Shown: piece by piece, positions 24,550 to 33,121 of the stretch
Layout: every line of letters begins with the position of its first letter
Position numbering within the stretch: position 1 is the stretch's first letter
Origin: [Clostridium] fimetarium
Lineage (GTDB): Bacteria > Bacillota > Clostridia > Lachnospirales > Lachnospiraceae
Assembly (NCBI RefSeq): GCF_900111235.1
Contig: NZ_FOJI01000006.1
Span: 1-64,000, forward strand
Reading direction: 5' to 3'
DNA: 64,000 nucleotides
Notes under the pieces: model-generated
Databases searched by the model: none
Told to the model about the DNA's origin: nothing
What the model saw: the letters and a program-made list of their open reading frames with translations, nothing else
Position numbers and translations under genes: made by a program

Positions 24550-25029
24550 GTGAAAGATACTTTTGAATTTAGATATGCGAACGACACAGATGTAAAATTA
24601 ATATTGTATTTTATTAAGGAATTAGCAACATATGAGAACATGCTAGATGAAGTGGTTGCAACACCGGAATTATTGCAAGAATGGATTTTTGTAAAGAAAA
24701 AAGCAGAAGTAATATTTGCAGTGGTCGATGGAAAAGAGATAGGCATTGCACTTTTTTTCCATAACTTCTCTACATTTGTAGGTAGGGCAGGAATCTATTT
24801 AGAAGACTTATTCGTTTTACCTGAATATCGTGGTAAAGGCTATGGGAAGGCAATCTTCAAGAGACTTGCACAAATCGCTTTAGAGAGAGGCTGTGGACGT
24901 CTCGAATGGAGTTGCCTTGATTGGAATCAACCAAGTATTGATTTCTATTTATCATTAGGAGCGCAGCAGATGAAGGATTGGACGTTATATAGAGTTGAAG
25001 GAATAACTTTAAGTGATATGGCAGAATAA
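24550..25029 (+). CDS. GNAT acetyltransferase, diamine-acetyltransferase-like
   Basis: A 159-aa GCN5-related acyltransferase. The acetyl-CoA loop is EYRGKGYGKAIFKRL, preceded by YLEDLFVLP, and the C-terminal WNQPSIDFYLSLGAQ matches spermidine/diamine and thialysine acetyltransferases. The GTG at 24550 follows GGAGG with 7-nt spacing; the ATG at 24529 would place that site inside the gene. Acceptor is probably a polyamine or small amine. Confidence 0.82.
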   Translation: MKDTFEFRYANDTDVKLILYFIKELATYENMLDEVVATPELLQEWIFVKKKAEVIFAVVDGKEIGIALFFHNFSTFVGRAGIYLEDLFVLPEYRGKGYGKAIFKRLAQIALERGCGRLEWSCLDWNQPSIDFYLSLGAQQMKDWTLYRVEGITLSDMAE

Positions 25030-25076
25030 GATGTTTATGGAACAAATACTAAGAATAAATAAGTGGGGGAAATGTT

Positions 25077-25535
25077 ATGAAAATAATATATGCTGATGGC
25101 TGTAATCCAGATTTTATTATATTGTGTCATATGTTAGATACTTACCTTAATCATATCGTTGGTTGCGAGGAGAATCGTTTACAGTACATACAATATAATA
25201 AGTTAGAAGATATTCATGATGTCATTATTGTTTATGATGAGGCTATACCAATTGGATGTGCCAGTTTCAAATTATTTGGAAATGATATAGCAGAAGTAAA
25301 ACGAGTATTTATAAAAGAAGAATATCGTGGAAAAGGTATTTCAAAGGAACTTTTAAACCTCATAGAGGAACGGGCAAAAGAAAAGGGATTTAAAAAACTC
25401 ATTTTGGAATCGGGCGAACCACTTGTTCAAGCTATGAGTTTATATAAAAAGTCTGGATACGTGATAATTGAAAATTATGGACAGTACAAATGTATGAAGG
25501 ATTCAATTTGTATGGGGAAGACAATTATTTCTTGA
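25077..25535 (+). CDS. GNAT acetyltransferase
   Basis: A 152-aa acetyltransferase with CoA loop EEYRGKGISKELLN and strand AEVKRVFI, ending in a MSLYKKSGYVII helix-strand. Substrate unknown. It follows the previous GNAT gene by 47 bp with a GGGGGAA site and may share its transcript. Confidence 0.85.
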   Translation: MKIIYADGCNPDFIILCHMLDTYLNHIVGCEENRLQYIQYNKLEDIHDVIIVYDEAIPIGCASFKLFGNDIAEVKRVFIKEEYRGKGISKELLNLIEERAKEKGFKKLILESGEPLVQAMSLYKKSGYVIIENYGQYKCMKDSICMGKTIIS

Positions 25536-25582
25536 GAAAAAAATAATGAAATAAAATAATGAATCGGAGGAATTTTAATCAA

Positions 25583-25999
25583 ATGAGTATACAATCTAAG
25601 GAAGCAAAAGAATTATTTTTAGAGGGTTATAATTGTTCACAAGCAGTGCTCGCAACTTTTAGTGAAAAATATGGTTTGCCAAAAATACAAGCATTCAGCA
25701 TTGCTTGTGGCTTTGGAGGCGGAGTACGTGCAGGAGAAATATGCGGTGCTGTTTCAGGAGCTGTTATTGTTATAGGACTGAAATATGGTGCTGATAAGAT
25801 AGCATGTTATGAAAAGACAGTTGAGTTCAACAATGCATTTAAACAGAAGAACGGCTATATTGTCTGTCGCGATTTACTTGGATATGATATATCTACAGAA
25901 GTAGGAATGAATACAGCAAAGGAAAAAGGACTTTTCAAGACAACTTGTGTTGATATGGTTACGAATGCTGTAGAAATATTAGAGGAACTGGGTTATTAG
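25583..25999 (+). CDS. C_GCAxxG_C_C family protein
   Basis: A 138-aa protein of the C-GCAxxG-C-C family. The defining residues are visible: GYNCSQAV, ACGFGGGVRAGEICGAVSGA, then IVCRDLL and KTTCVDMV. Conserved cysteines and the GGG segment suggest metal-cluster or heme-related redox function, as in split-Soret-like proteins. GGAGG at 25566-25570 favours the second Met; 25559 is possible. Confidence 0.85.
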   Translation: MSIQSKEAKELFLEGYNCSQAVLATFSEKYGLPKIQAFSIACGFGGGVRAGEICGAVSGAVIVIGLKYGADKIACYEKTVEFNNAFKQKNGYIVCRDLLGYDISTEVGMNTAKEKGLFKTTCVDMVTNAVEILEELGY

Positions 26000-26114
26000 T
26001 CTATCAAAAATTATTCGTAAAATAGTTTAATGAAACCGTCTATAAATCGAACAATATAGAGTGAAATACATAAGATAAATATGAAAGCTTATAAATAAAT
26101 GTGGAGAATTAGCT

Positions 26115-27017
26115 ATGCAACGTTATAAAATACAACCGAATGATAATTTGTTAAGTATAGCAGAAAGATCAGGGATTACACTTTCACAACTATTAGAAGT
26201 AAACGAACAGATTAGTAATCCGGACATGATTTATGTTGGAGAAAAAATAGATATACCAGAATATCAGTATATTGTACTTCCAGGGGATAATCTATATAAA
26301 ATAGCACAGCTCTTTGGTATTCCAATTGAATTATTAATAGCAGCAAATCCTCAAATTTCAAATCCGTATAGTTTAACGGTGGGACAAGAAATCATTATTC
26401 CTAAAATGCAAATGCCAATGACTGCACCTAGGCAATTAGACACATTGGAATCGAATTTAGAGGATATAATCGATGATATTAATAACAATGATTGGCAAAA
26501 AGCTACAATTAAAATGAACGAAATATATAACAACTTTTATGTGTTAAAGCCTATGCTACAGGCACACATGATTTCGAAAGATATTATTACGAATATGGAA
26601 AATGAAATCATTAAGTTACAAAGTGCAGTAGAATCAAAAAATGCATATCAAACAAAAGTTCATGCCAATCTTATAACTGGGTATATTCCAGATATACTGG
26701 ATTTTTACAAAGTTGAAATTCCAACGGATGTTCCTAGATTGGAATATTTAGGAAGAGCCATTATTTTAGATATAGAAAATAATGACTGGGATTCGGCAAA
26801 TGCAAATTTTCAAAAGGCTAATAAGATATGGGATGTATTACAAACAAAATTAAATAATACGTATATTGATTTAATCAATTACGGTAATCAAATAATAAGT
26901 ATTTTGAAGCAATCTATCATTAGTAAAGATGCGAAGAAAACAACAAGTATCTTAATAGATTTACTGAATAAAATTGATGCTTTAAAAGCAAAGATTAATG
27001 TACAAATGAATAATTAG
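26115..27017 (+). CDS. Two LysM domains with a duplicated helical tail
   Basis: A 300-aa protein with no signal peptide. LysM domains span about residues 3-47 and 50-95 (YKIQPNDNLLSIAERSG, YIVLPGDNLYKIAQLFG). The remainder is helical and holds two similar segments, IDDINNNDWQKATIKMNEIY and LDIENNDWDSANANFQKANK, so the tail is a duplicated unit of about 110 aa. Signal-less LysM proteins in sporulating Firmicutes often act in spore cortex or coat assembly. Two more such proteins lie at 45188 and 54141. Confidence 0.8.
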   Translation: MQRYKIQPNDNLLSIAERSGITLSQLLEVNEQISNPDMIYVGEKIDIPEYQYIVLPGDNLYKIAQLFGIPIELLIAANPQISNPYSLTVGQEIIIPKMQMPMTAPRQLDTLESNLEDIIDDINNNDWQKATIKMNEIYNNFYVLKPMLQAHMISKDIITNMENEIIKLQSAVESKNAYQTKVHANLITGYIPDILDFYKVEIPTDVPRLEYLGRAIILDIENNDWDSANANFQKANKIWDVLQTKLNNTYIDLINYGNQIISILKQSIISKDAKKTTSILIDLLNKIDALKAKINVQMNN

Positions 27018-27028
27018 TATGATTTAAG

Positions 27029-27075
27029 AGGTTGGCAGAACCACATCTAGCAGGTGGTGACTACCAGCCTTTTAA
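27029..27075 (+). terminator. Rho-independent terminator
   Basis: AGGTTGG pairs with CCAGCCT around an inner ACCAC/GTGGT stem, followed by TTTT. It ends the LysM gene. The remaining gap to 27272 holds no gene and no convincing -10 box. Confidence 0.75.
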
Positions 27076-27271
27076 TTATATTATTATAAACAATTACTTT
27101 AATACATTGACACACTTTTCCTATTCTGTTAAGGTATATTTTACTGTAAGTATTTAAACTTACGAAATGAAAGTTATCTTATAATTTGGGAATACTATAG
27201 CGGTGATACAAATAAGCATATCAAAAAAGAATGCGGCTTGAGACAAAAACTGTTATATAGGGAGTAAATAA

Positions 27272-27625
27272 ATGGATTTAAAAGAAGTGATGAGTCAAAA
27301 AACATTTGCAGTAGTTGGAGATACTCTTAATGAAGAAAAATATGCTTACAAAATAAAAATGCAATTACTAGAGAAAGGATATCAAGTATTTAGTGTTGGA
27401 AAAGAATTAAGTTCAATCAATGATATATCGGAAGAAATAGATATTATTGATTTATGTATTCACCCGGTAAAAGGATTAAAACTACTTCAAGAGTGTGAGA
27501 AGTCTTTCAAATGTATTTTGATTCAACCAGGAGCAGAGAGTGAAGAAATTCTATCTTATTTGCAGGAAAACAAACTTCCTTACATAGAAGGATGTATATT
27601 AGTAGGTCTAAGGCTTTATTCATAA
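27272..27625 (+). CDS. CoA-binding domain protein
   Basis: A 117-aa single Rossmann domain of the CoA_binding_2 family: FAVVGDTLNEEKYAYKI, strand QVFSVG, IDLCIHPVKGLKLL and ILIQPGAESEEI. Such stand-alone proteins resemble the N-terminal domain of succinyl-CoA synthetase alpha and probably bind CoA or acyl-CoA. Forms a cluster with the following two acyltransferase-fold genes. Confidence 0.85.
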   Translation: MDLKEVMSQKTFAVVGDTLNEEKYAYKIKMQLLEKGYQVFSVGKELSSINDISEEIDIIDLCIHPVKGLKLLQECEKSFKCILIQPGAESEEILSYLQENKLPYIEGCILVGLRLYS

Positions 27626-27674
27626 TAATGAATATTAAGCGATTATAAATGAAAAATACAACGAGGTACAGATA

Positions 27675-28565
27675 GTGGAAAATTTTAAAAAAATAACTTT
27701 AGAAGATAGAGATATCATATCAAAATATTTAAGCTTTAATAAATACAATGCATGTGATTATAGCGTAGGAAATCTGGTTTTATGGTCATCGGTATACAAC
27801 ACCCATTTTACAGTTGCAGGGGATATGCTTTTTATAAGATTTTTAAGAGGTGAGGATGTTTATTTTTCATTTCCAATTGGAAATGGAGACTTGAAACAGG
27901 CTTTTGAGTGGATGCTTGCATATTGTGAGGAACAAAACATTAAATTTCAAATGAATATTATTGAACCGGATATGTTTGAAGAGATTGAAAAAATATATCC
28001 TGGCAAATTTGCAATTACTTATCTTAGAGATAGTGCAGATTATGTATATAACATAGAAGATTTGAAAAATCTTTCTGGGAAAAAATATCATGGAAAGAAA
28101 AATCACATCAATAAATTTTTGAATTTAAATGATGAATGGACATATGAAGCAATTTCAGATGAAAATACGCAAGAATGCATTGAAATGGTCAGAGAATGGT
28201 GTATTCAGAATGGTTGCGGTGAGGATAAGGCCAAATTAGCAGAGATTTGTGTAGTTATAAATGGACTTAAGAATAGAAAAGAACTTAATCTGACTGGTGG
28301 TATTATAAAGACAGCAAAACGTATTGTTGCACTGACTATGGGTGAAAGATTATCGAATGATACTTTTGTGATTCATTTTGAAAAGGCATTTTCAGATGTG
28401 GACGGGGCATATCCAATGATTAATCAGCAGTTTATTATTCATGAGCTTGCAGATTATACTTATGTGAATAGAGAAGAAGATATGGGAATAGAAGGATTAA
28501 GAAGAGCAAAAGAATCTTATAAACCTGTATTTATGGCAGAAAAAGGTATTCTTACTAAAAAATAA
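27675..28565 (+). CDS. DUF2156 acyltransferase-fold protein
   Basis: A 296-aa protein of the DUF2156 family, a double-GNAT fold related to the C-terminal domain of lysyl-phosphatidylglycerol synthases. KKYHGKKNHINKFL and the C-terminal YVNREEDMGIEGLRRAK segment are typical. No membrane helices, so it is probably a soluble aminoacyl- or acyl-transferase. GTG start after GAGGT. It is followed 24 bp later by an Eis-like GNAT gene, a pairing common in Lachnospiraceae. Confidence 0.85.
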   Translation: MENFKKITLEDRDIISKYLSFNKYNACDYSVGNLVLWSSVYNTHFTVAGDMLFIRFLRGEDVYFSFPIGNGDLKQAFEWMLAYCEEQNIKFQMNIIEPDMFEEIEKIYPGKFAITYLRDSADYVYNIEDLKNLSGKKYHGKKNHINKFLNLNDEWTYEAISDENTQECIEMVREWCIQNGCGEDKAKLAEICVVINGLKNRKELNLTGGIIKTAKRIVALTMGERLSNDTFVIHFEKAFSDVDGAYPMINQQFIIHELADYTYVNREEDMGIEGLRRAKESYKPVFMAEKGILTKK

Positions 28566-28589
28566 ATCGTTCGATGGAGGTTGTAATCA

Positions 28590-29498
28590 ATGATTTCGTA
28601 TGGCAAGTATGAATATATACCAGCACTTAAAATTATGTGGCATAAAATTTTTGGGGACAGTGAAAGTTACTTGAACTCTTTTTTTGGTAAGGTTTATAAG
28701 GATGAAAATACATTAGTCGATATTGAAAATGGAAATGTGGTATCGGTTCTTTTTATGATTCCATATAAATTCATAGCAAATGGAAAAGAGACTAAAATCG
28801 TATACCTCTATGCGCTCGCAACGGACCCAGCATACAGAGGTAGAAAGATAATGGCTAAACTTATACAGAAGTCATTAGACTTAAGCGCTAAGAGAGGATA
28901 TGCGCTATCTGTGCTTATTCCAGCGGATGATTCCTTGTTTGAATATTATAGACAATTTGGATTTGAAGAATATTTTGAACGTGTATTGATTACAAAGACA
29001 ATTGCGGACATCGATAAAGAGCAAACAAATAAAGAGCAAACAAATAAAGGGTTTAAGATCCAGGAAATTGGAAATACATCGATGAAACTTGTTAAGGCAG
29101 ATGCAGAACAGATTTGGGCTGCTTATTCTCATAGTGAGATTTTTGCCTCTGAAGGTATCATCTTGTCAAAAGAGCAAAATGAATATTACATTGAAGAGCT
29201 AAAAAGTGAAGGTGGACAGGCCTATGTCTTTAAAATGTCTGGAGATAAAGATGGATATGCGCTTTTACAATTAAGAGACAATAATCTATTAGTTTTAGAA
29301 ACAAATGTAGATGCTAATAACTTGAAATTATTTTATGAGGCACTTTATAGATTATATAAATTTGAAGCAGTAACATTTTACCAGCCGATTTGTTTTGATG
29401 AAGCAGAAATCAAACCTTACAAAAAATCATTTGCTATGGCAAAGAGCTTAAATGGAATTAATGTGAAAGACCCATTTATTAATAGAGTTTTGATGTAA
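28590..29498 (+). CDS. Eis-like GNAT acetyltransferase
   Basis: A 302-aa protein with an N-terminal GNAT domain (LYALATDPAYRGRKIMAKLI is the CoA loop, FEYYRQFGFEEYF) and a second degenerate half, resembling Eis-type tandem GNATs without their sterol-carrier tail. A KEQTN-KEQTN insert near residues 143-152 comes from a 15-bp DNA duplication in the linker between halves. Substrate unknown; probably works with the preceding DUF2156 protein. Confidence 0.83.
   Translation: MISYGKYEYIPALKIMWHKIFGDSESYLNSFFGKVYKDENTLVDIENGNVVSVLFMIPYKFIANGKETKIVYLYALATDPAYRGRKIMAKLIQKSLDLSAKRGYALSVLIPADDSLFEYYRQFGFEEYFERVLITKTIADIDKEQTNKEQTNKGFKIQEIGNTSMKLVKADAEQIWAAYSHSEIFASEGIILSKEQNEYYIEELKSEGGQAYVFKMSGDKDGYALLQLRDNNLLVLETNVDANNLKLFYEALYRLYKFEAVTFYQPICFDEAEIKPYKKSFAMAKSLNGINVKDPFINRVLM
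29016..29045 (+). repeat. In-frame 15-bp tandem duplication
   Basis: AAAGAGCAAACAAAT occurs twice in tandem inside the Eis-like gene, encoding KEQTN twice. Length-variable in a linker, it keeps the frame. Confidence 0.85.
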
Positions 29499-29570
29499 AT
29501 AAATTAAATTCACATTATTATTTTTGTTAATATTTAGAAAAACATGCCGATGTATATATTAAGCTATGGA

Positions 29571-29617
29571 AAGCGTTTAAATCAAAGGATTGATTCTTTG
29601 GTTTAAGTGCTTTTTTG
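29571..29617 (+). terminator. Rho-independent terminator
   Basis: AAGCGTTTAAA-CAAAG pairs with CTTTG-GTTTAAGTGCTT, followed by T6. It ends the CoA-binding/GNAT cluster. Confidence 0.85.
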
Positions 29618-29730
29618 AGTTTAGAGATAGTTTAGAATACAAAATAATAAGGTAGTCTGCGGAGAAAAGGTTGAATATGACGAATTAAGAGATTCGGTTG
29701 CATCTTTAAACCACAGGGATGGAGGGAACA

Positions 29731-30336
29731 ATGGTATTAGCAGGGGTAGGAGATATGAAGAAGTACGATAGCACAAAAATTCCACAAGGGTTAATCAGTA
29801 GTGAAAGTTTTATTGGTACAATGTCGGCAGCATCAACTCAGGTAGAAAATCAAGCAAAGGGTGATTTCTTAAGTATTACGATGGTTCCAAAACCAGGTAC
29901 AAATATTTCTTATGGGGTCGTAGCCGCATATGCAAAGGAATCTACATCGAAAAATCCAATCATTAACGTTACAACCAATTATGATGGAAAAACAGTATCT
30001 TATAATATAAATGTGAATGAGGTTGATCCTAATCAGGCGTCAAGATTGGAAATGTTTGCATTATGTGCATATGCAGATGATGTAGGAACCGGTGACAAAA
30101 GTACGTTTGGGACCTATCAAACATTACGTACTTATCAAGAAATGGCGAAATATAATGGATATATTTCATCAGACTCTGAAGGTGACACACTGGAACAATT
30201 TAAAAACGCAAAATCTAATTGGGTTAATATGAGTCAGAAAGTGATGGATTTGCTATACAAATGTAATGATTTGGCTCAATATAACAAAGGGATGAGTATC
30301 ATGAATTTGTTCTCTGATTACCCCAAAGTGGTGTGA
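29731..30336 (+). CDS. Hypothetical protein, possibly secreted or structural
   Basis: A 201-aa protein that I do not recognise. It has no signal peptide. The first half is rich in Ser, Thr, Asn and beta-strand-like segments (DFLSITMVPKPG, TTNYDGKTVSYNINVNEVDP), and the second half is helical (TLRTYQEMAKYNGY, VMDLLYKCNDLAQYNKG). The start at 29731 follows GGAGGG; the ATG at 29719 would lie ahead of that site. It stands alone after a terminator. The middle ASRLEMFALCAYADDVGTGDKS segment suggests a scaffold-like repeat protein, but no function is proposed. Confidence 0.6.
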   Translation: MVLAGVGDMKKYDSTKIPQGLISSESFIGTMSAASTQVENQAKGDFLSITMVPKPGTNISYGVVAAYAKESTSKNPIINVTTNYDGKTVSYNINVNEVDPNQASRLEMFALCAYADDVGTGDKSTFGTYQTLRTYQEMAKYNGYISSDSEGDTLEQFKNAKSNWVNMSQKVMDLLYKCNDLAQYNKGMSIMNLFSDYPKVV

Positions 30337-30344
30337 GCGATTAT

Positions 30345-30515
30345 ATGAAACATATTGTAACGTCAAAGGATACAGCGAGTCAATTTAGCTATCATATCAT
30401 TCGGATAGCTCCAAATAAAAGTATAAGGAATCATGTTCATGAAAAACGGATATATAACAACCTAATCATTAGATACATGTGTGCCAGTCTTGAAGACGAT
30501 AAAACGACACTTTAA
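30345..30515 (+). pseudogene. Cupin-like remnant
   Basis: The frame encodes about 56 residues starting MKHIVTSKDTASQFSYHIIR and includes PNKSIRNHVHEKRIYN, resembling the first metal-binding strand of a cupin (HxH). It stops early without the remaining cupin barrel. Read as the start of a decayed cupin-domain gene; a chance frame is possible. Confidence 0.35.
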
Positions 30516-30605
30516 ATCCTCATTTGTATGGTTGGTAGATTTCATATTTTCTTATATATTCGATATGTTAATATAATGATATTAAATTATGAGAGGGGAA
30601 TAAAT

Positions 30606-31037
30606 ATGATTTGTCCAAAATGTGGAACAGAGAATGAAGACTGGTCGGGATATTGTTATCAGTGTAAAAAACGGTTAAAGCCAATAAAATTTGGTAAAGC
30701 AACATTATTTGGAATAATATTATGCATACTAGAGAGTGGAGCAATTTTTTTATTACAACTGAATTCAGGATTACGAAAAATAAACAGTTTTAGTATGATA
30801 AGTAAGATCGAGTTTATTTGTGTGTTAGGATGTATGTTATTGTCATTGATTGGAATGATTGTTTTATTGGCGGCAAAAAAGAAACGCGGAATTATTATTT
30901 CGGAATTATCATGGCTTGCTTTTTTGGGATTCAATATTTTTATGGGAGGTTCACCAATCGCCTCAACGGCGCTACTTCTTCCGGTGCTTGGAATAAGGGT
31001 TTCATTGATATCGGTCTGGAAGGATATGACAGTGTAA
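30606..31037 (+). CDS. Zinc-ribbon membrane protein
   Basis: A 143-aa protein with an N-terminal zinc ribbon (ICPKCGTENEDWSGYCYQCKK: two CxxC pairs) and about three to four hydrophobic helices (FGIILCILESGAIFLL, FICVLGCMLLSLIGMIVLLAA, WLAFLGFNIF, STALLLPVLGI). Function unknown. The start at 30606 follows GAGAGGGG. Confidence 0.7.
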   Translation: MICPKCGTENEDWSGYCYQCKKRLKPIKFGKATLFGIILCILESGAIFLLQLNSGLRKINSFSMISKIEFICVLGCMLLSLIGMIVLLAAKKKRGIIISELSWLAFLGFNIFMGGSPIASTALLLPVLGIRVSLISVWKDMTV

Positions 31038-31077
31038 TATATTAATTCATTGTGACGAATGTGGGGAGGAATATTGT

Positions 31078-31383
31078 ATGAATTTACATAAAAAAAAACA
31101 ACAAGAAGTGATACTTGTTTCTAAAGTTATAGAAGATTATCATGGGGCTACTGCATCATATACGGTTCCAGAAATTAAAGGAACGGCGCCGTGGGCAGGA
31201 AATGATGGCTGTTTGTATAAATTTTATTTTACAACCGTTTCTAAGCGTAAAAATTTGCAGTTTTCAGTAACAAGAGAACATTTTAATACCATTCAGGAAT
31301 CGGAACAGGGTATTCTGGAATACAAAGGGAAAAAATTCTTTTCTTTTATTAAAAAGCAATATATAGTAGAAGAAAGTAGATAA
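31078..31383 (+). CDS. DUF2500-like protein
   Basis: A 101-aa protein. FYFTTVSKRKNLQFSVTR and ILEYKGKKFFSF match the C-terminal pattern of DUF2500 proteins, where a nucleophile-free beta domain follows a TM helix. The usual N-terminal TM is absent, so this copy is soluble. The basic N-terminus is MNLHKKKQQEVILVSKVI. Strong GGGGAGG site. Confidence 0.6.
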   Translation: MNLHKKKQQEVILVSKVIEDYHGATASYTVPEIKGTAPWAGNDGCLYKFYFTTVSKRKNLQFSVTREHFNTIQESEQGILEYKGKKFFSFIKKQYIVEESR

Positions 31384-31440
31384 TTTGTTTTTGTTTGGAA
31401 TTAAGTCATGGCGAAAAATTTAATATATTAAAGGGAAAAT

Positions 31441-31560
31441 ATGTTTGATTCAGAATATTGTAATGTACAATTAATATGGAAGATAAAGTGGTTCTTTTGA
31501 CTTGGAAATAATTTTGCAATGGTCAAAATTATAGGAATCCCGTGAACTATAGTTAAGTTT
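31441..31560 (+). pseudogene. Frameshifted remnant of a small gene
   Basis: One frame begins MFDSEYCNVQ at 31441 and stops early. A second frame, offset by one base, continues NMEDKVVLLTWK, then a stop, then FCNGQNYRNP. Joined, they look like the first 35 residues of a small clostridial STAS-like family. Frameshift, nonsense codon and missing 3' end indicate decay. Weak recognition, so low confidence. Confidence 0.3.
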
Positions 31561-31619
31561 GTGAATGTATGTGTGATTTTATGTTTAAATAAGATAATAA
31601 ATGTGATTGAGGTGCTTAT

Positions 31620-32375
31620 ATGAAACTAATATCTTGGAATGTAAATGGAATAAGAGCTTGTGTACAGAAAAAATTCTTGGAATTCTTCCATGAAATAGAT
31701 GCTGACATTTTTTCTATTCAAGAGAGCAAAATGCAGGCGGGACAACTTGTGTTAGAGTTAGAGGGATATTATCAATATTGGAATTATGCTGAGAAAAAGG
31801 GCTATTCAGGAACTGCAATATTTTCAAAAAAAGAAGCTATTTCAGTTAATTATGGTATCGGAATTGATGAACATGATAAAGAAGGAAGAGTAATCACGCT
31901 GGAGTTTGAAGATTTCTATATGGTTAATGTTTATACTCCAAATTCACAAAATGAATTAGCTCGTTTGGACTATCGAATGAGATGGGAAGATGATTTTAAA
32001 TGTTATTTAAAGACATTAGAAGAGAAAAAACCAGTAATTGTATGTGGTGATTTGAATGTAGCACATAAGGAAATAGACTTAAAAAACCCAAAAGCGAACA
32101 GGAAGAATGCTGGATTTTCAGATGAAGAGAGAGAAAAGATTAGTGATTTACTCGATGCTGGATTTATTGACTCATTTCGATATTTTTTCCCTGAGCAAAC
32201 GGATATCTACTCCTGGTGGTCCTATAGATTTAGTGCTAGAGCGAATAATGCAGGATGGAGAATTGATTATTTCTTAACTTCAGAATCGTTACAGGATAAA
32301 TTATTGGGGGCTAAAATCCATTCAGATGTTTTGGGGTCAGACCATTGTCCGGTAGAATTGAGTATAGCATTATAG
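31620..32375 (+). CDS. xth: Exodeoxyribonuclease III
   Basis: A 251-aa AP endonuclease/3'-5' exonuclease for base-excision repair. MKLISWNVNGIRA (metal Asn), IQESKM (catalytic Glu), YTPNS, CGDLNVAHKEIDL (Asp and Asn) and GSDHCPVEL (terminal Asp-His) are all intact. Length is standard. GAGGTG ribosome site. The 236-bp gap upstream contains only the gene remnant. Confidence 0.95.
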   Translation: MKLISWNVNGIRACVQKKFLEFFHEIDADIFSIQESKMQAGQLVLELEGYYQYWNYAEKKGYSGTAIFSKKEAISVNYGIGIDEHDKEGRVITLEFEDFYMVNVYTPNSQNELARLDYRMRWEDDFKCYLKTLEEKKPVIVCGDLNVAHKEIDLKNPKANRKNAGFSDEEREKISDLLDAGFIDSFRYFFPEQTDIYSWWSYRFSARANNAGWRIDYFLTSESLQDKLLGAKIHSDVLGSDHCPVELSIAL

Positions 32376-32423
32376 TTAAGTATGTGAACATAGATGAAAA
32401 AATATGAAGAAATGAGGGAGACT

Positions 32424-32909
32424 ATGAAAAAGTTAATTGTATATTATTCGTTAGAAGGCAATACGGAGTTAATAGCGGGCAAGATTTTGAAGTATCTTGA
32501 AGCGGATGTGATTCGACTAATTCCAAAGAAAGAGTATCCAAAAGGAAATTTTAAAAAGTACATTTGGGGAGGAAGGAGTGCGACGTTTGGAGAAAAGCCA
32601 AAATTAGAGGACTATTCATTTGTAGCGGAAGATTATGACGTAATTATTATTGGAACGCCTATATGGGCAGGAACATTTGCACCACCAATTAAAACTTTTC
32701 TGGCAGATAACAAAATAAGTGGCAAAGATATTTATCTTTATACTTGTGGTGCTGGTGATGCAACCGATAAGTTTTTTGACAAATATAAAAGTGTTTTAAA
32801 GGATAATCAAATTGTAGATACAATCAGCTTTGTTGAACCTTTAAAAAATAAAATTAGTAATATAGATGAAAAAATTAAGGAATTCTGTGAGAAGATAAAG
32901 CATATATAA
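32424..32909 (+). CDS. Flavodoxin-like protein
   Basis: A 162-aa FMN-binding flavodoxin with phosphate loop YYSLEGNTELIA and the IIGTPIWAGTFAPPIKTFL flavin loop. It belongs to the Flavodoxin_4 group rather than short electron-transfer flavodoxins. GAGGGAG serves the ATG at 32424; the ATG at 32394 lacks a site. Confidence 0.87.
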   Translation: MKKLIVYYSLEGNTELIAGKILKYLEADVIRLIPKKEYPKGNFKKYIWGGRSATFGEKPKLEDYSFVAEDYDVIIIGTPIWAGTFAPPIKTFLADNKISGKDIYLYTCGAGDATDKFFDKYKSVLKDNQIVDTISFVEPLKNKISNIDEKIKEFCEKIKHI

Positions 32910-32970
32910 TCAGAAAAATTGAAGACAACAGGTAATTAAAATAAATTATAAAAAAATCGTAAAGATTCAT

Positions 32971-32999
32971 TTGCCAATTCAATCATAATTTAATATAAT
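32971..32999 (+). promoter_or_regulatory. Promoter of yjdF leader
   Basis: TTGCCA at 32971-32976 and TATAAT at 32994-32999 with 17-bp spacing, directly ahead of the structured leader. Confidence 0.65.
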
Positions 33000-33009
33000 A
33001 ATAAAACTA

Positions 33010-33112
33010 AGATAAAAACACGGTCCGGTAGGTAGTCCGGGCGCAATATAATATATTGTCAGTAACCTGCCTCCTTGGTTGTCCATTCTTTGTTCATTAA
33101 TTTTTTAAAGGA
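33010..33112 (+). promoter_or_regulatory. yjdF-type riboswitch
   Basis: Leader between a good promoter and a yjdF gene. Visible elements are CGGTCCGGTAGGTAGTCCGG, a GCAATATA/TATATTGT hairpin, and ACCTGCC, which can pair with GGTAGGT. GC-rich structured sequence in an AT-rich gap and the yjdF gene downstream identify the yjdF RNA class, reported to bind planar azaaromatics. Translational control of the AAAGGAGG site is likely; I did not align it to the consensus. Confidence 0.75.
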
Positions 33113-33121
33113 GGGATATTA

